A stretch of DNA of 64,000 bases from contig JAHHII010000005.1 in NCBI GenBank assembly GCA_019358855.1, positions 186,001 to 250,000 of the forward strand, given 5' to 3'. A program made the position numbers and the translations under genes. Positions 62,765-64,000 of the stretch are shown piece after piece. How positions within the stretch are numbered: position 1 is the first letter of the stretch; each line of letters opens with the position of its first letter. Origin of the DNA: Timaviella obliquedivisa GSE-PSE-MK23-08B. Its GTDB lineage: Bacteria; Cyanobacteriota; Cyanobacteriia; Elainellales; Elainellaceae. The notes under the pieces are model-generated. The model was not told the DNA's origin. It ran no database searches and was given only the letters and a program-made list of their open reading frames with translations.

Positions 62765-63511
62765 ATGGAAATTGCGAATTCAGTTGCGCTGGTGACAGGA
62801 GCCAATGGAGGCTTGGGTCAATATTATGTGGAGGCATTGCGATCGCGAGGTGCTACCAAAATTTATGCGGCGGCTCGTAATTCCAATTCGCTAGCCGACC
62901 TGGTAGCGACTGACCCTAACATGATTATTCCGGTTGCCCTAGATATCACCCATGAAGAAGCGGTAAACCAGGCAGCAGCCCAATGTCAAGACGTGACATT
63001 TCTAATCAACAATGCCGGGGTTGGATTCAATCAAGGGTTGATTGCAGCGTCTGATTTATCTCAAGCTCGCATGGAAATGGAAGTGAACTATTTCGGAACC
63101 TTGATGATGTGTCGTGCCTTTGCGCCTGTGCTGAAGCAAACTGGGGGCGGAGCAATTATCAACATGGCATCGATGGTAGCGCGCGTCAATCTTCCCTTCA
63201 ACGGCAGCTACAGCGCCTCTAAAGCAGCAACGCTATCGCTCACCCAGGGAGTCCGAGCAGAGTTGGCAGCACAGGGAACCTTAGTCATTGCCGTCTTGCC
63301 TGCGACCATTGATAGTGGCATGGGAAAATCCTATCCTGACCCGAAAGTGTCGCCGGAAGAGGTAGTCAACGATGCCCTACAAGCCGCGATCGATGGCGTT
63401 GAGGATGTTTATCCTGGTGAACAAGCTAAACAAATGGCAGCACAGTTGCTCAAAGATCCCAAAGCCCTTGAAAAAGCAATGGCGGTGATGTTACCCAGTT
63501 CAACTCATTAA
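62765..63511 (+). CDS. Short-chain dehydrogenase/reductase
   Basis: 248 residues, a complete classical SDR. Cofactor motif TGANGGLG at 14-21, the NNAG motif (FLINNAGVGF), catalytic Ser in NMASMVARV and the YxxxK motif in SYSASKAA. It would be an NAD(P)H-dependent oxidoreductase acting on an unknown carbonyl or alcohol. The ribosome site GAGGAA lies just before the ATG, overlapping the end of the upstream pseudogene region. An MFS transporter follows on the same strand, so an export or uptake partnership is possible. Confidence 0.93.
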   Translation: MEIANSVALVTGANGGLGQYYVEALRSRGATKIYAAARNSNSLADLVATDPNMIIPVALDITHEEAVNQAAAQCQDVTFLINNAGVGFNQGLIAASDLSQARMEMEVNYFGTLMMCRAFAPVLKQTGGGAIINMASMVARVNLPFNGSYSASKAATLSLTQGVRAELAAQGTLVIAVLPATIDSGMGKSYPDPKVSPEEVVNDALQAAIDGVEDVYPGEQAKQMAAQLLKDPKALEKAMAVMLPSSTH

Positions 63512-63603
63512 TCAGGGCTTCGGCTGAGTTTAGCAGGCATGATTCAAGCTTAAAAGATCACAACTGCCGCTATCCAAACTACGTGCAAACCTTGTCCTGA
63601 AAA

Positions 63604-64000
63604 TATGATGAAATCCCGTAGTCCTGATACTTTTCTCGTCAAAATAACGCTACTGCTGGTCAGTGCCCTGACCGTGATGGCAGGCGCAACGATCGCCCCG
63701 GCTCTCCCAGCCATGCGGCAGTATTTTTCCGAGGTTGCCAATGCTGATTATTGGGTGAGGCTCATATTAACTGCCCCAGCGCTTTTTATTGCGATCGGTG
63801 CGCCCATCGCTGGAACAATCATCGATCGCTTTGGGCGTAAAGGGTTACTGGCTACTTCGGTTTTTCTTTATGGCTTGGCGGGCAGTTCTGGCTTTTTGCT
63901 CAATGAGATTGGGTTAATGCTGCTAGGGCGAGTGCTGCTGGGCTTAAGTGTGGCAGGAATCATGACCACAGCAACTACTCTCATTGCAGATTACTACAGA
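63604..64000 (+). CDS. MFS transporter, N-terminal part (runs off the window)
   Basis: About 132 residues are visible. Starts ATGATG at 63604. The first helices read ITLLLVSALTVMAGATIAPA and LILTAPALFIAIGAPIAG. The MFS signature loop between helices 2 and 3 appears as GTIIDRFGRKGLLA. Helix 4 (GLMLLGRVLLGLSVAGIM) is present. It resembles drug:proton antiporters. The open frame continues past base 64000. Confidence 0.88.

Overview
This window comes from a cyanobacterial chromosome, most likely a filamentous or otherwise large-genome species. The octamer GCGATCGC (the HIP1 word of cyanobacteria) occurs throughout genes and spacers. The gene content is also typical: a Ser/Thr kinase fused to WD40 repeats, very large hybrid histidine kinases, a DUF4347/cadherin/RTX giant protein, an NRPS and many small palindromic repeats. 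No rRNA, tRNA or CRISPR array was recognised, and no intact transposase.

Layout. 1-3.4 kb: an RND efflux pump subunit. 3.4-8.3 kb: a Ser/Thr kinase-WD40 protein, then an ECF sigma factor with its membrane anti-sigma factor. The kinase and the sigma factor sit behind two diverged copies of the same ~340-bp leader, which suggests shared control. 8.5-15.2 kb: a pirin divergent from a LysR regulator, a DUF2993 protein, a Cache-HAMP sensor kinase and a secreted NTF2-like protein. 15.7-23.3 kb: a single-gene NRPS on the minus strand, ordered A-T-C-A(with methyltransferase)-T-reductase. Its binding-pocket residues resemble proline and glycine pockets, so I infer a Pro-N-methyl-Gly dipeptide released as an aldehyde or alcohol.

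24-31.5 kb: a probable ureide/hydantoin-type nitrogen-compound cluster. It holds an Asp/Glu-hydantoin racemase family protein, a stand-alone AtzF C-terminal-like protein, a GntR/FCD regulator and a complete polyamine-type ABC importer. Two matching palindromes look like the GntR operators. 32-34.7 kb: a YgiB-YgiC pair followed by a ferritin-like protein with two ExxH motifs. 34.9-43.5 kb (minus strand): two hybrid kinases. One has 2250 residues and twelve consecutive HAMP-type repeats of exactly 92 residues. 44.8-58.8 kb: a surface locus with a giant cadherin-like/RTX protein, split in two by an apparent one-base frameshift, followed by an inverse-autotransporter-like outer membrane protein with a beta-helix passenger. 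59-64 kb: a BON-domain protein, a ferredoxin/metallo-beta-lactamase fusion, a GT1 glycosyltransferase, a decayed SDR gene, an intact SDR and the start of an MFS transporter that runs off the window.

Two families of small non-autonomous elements are scattered in spacers. Family A (~110-155 bp, ends reading GAGGATGTCTGAGAAG) has five full copies and one core fragment. Family B (~159 bp, ends near GGCGTTACTGAATG) has one full and one partial copy. All functional statements come from reading motifs by eye; no database search was run.
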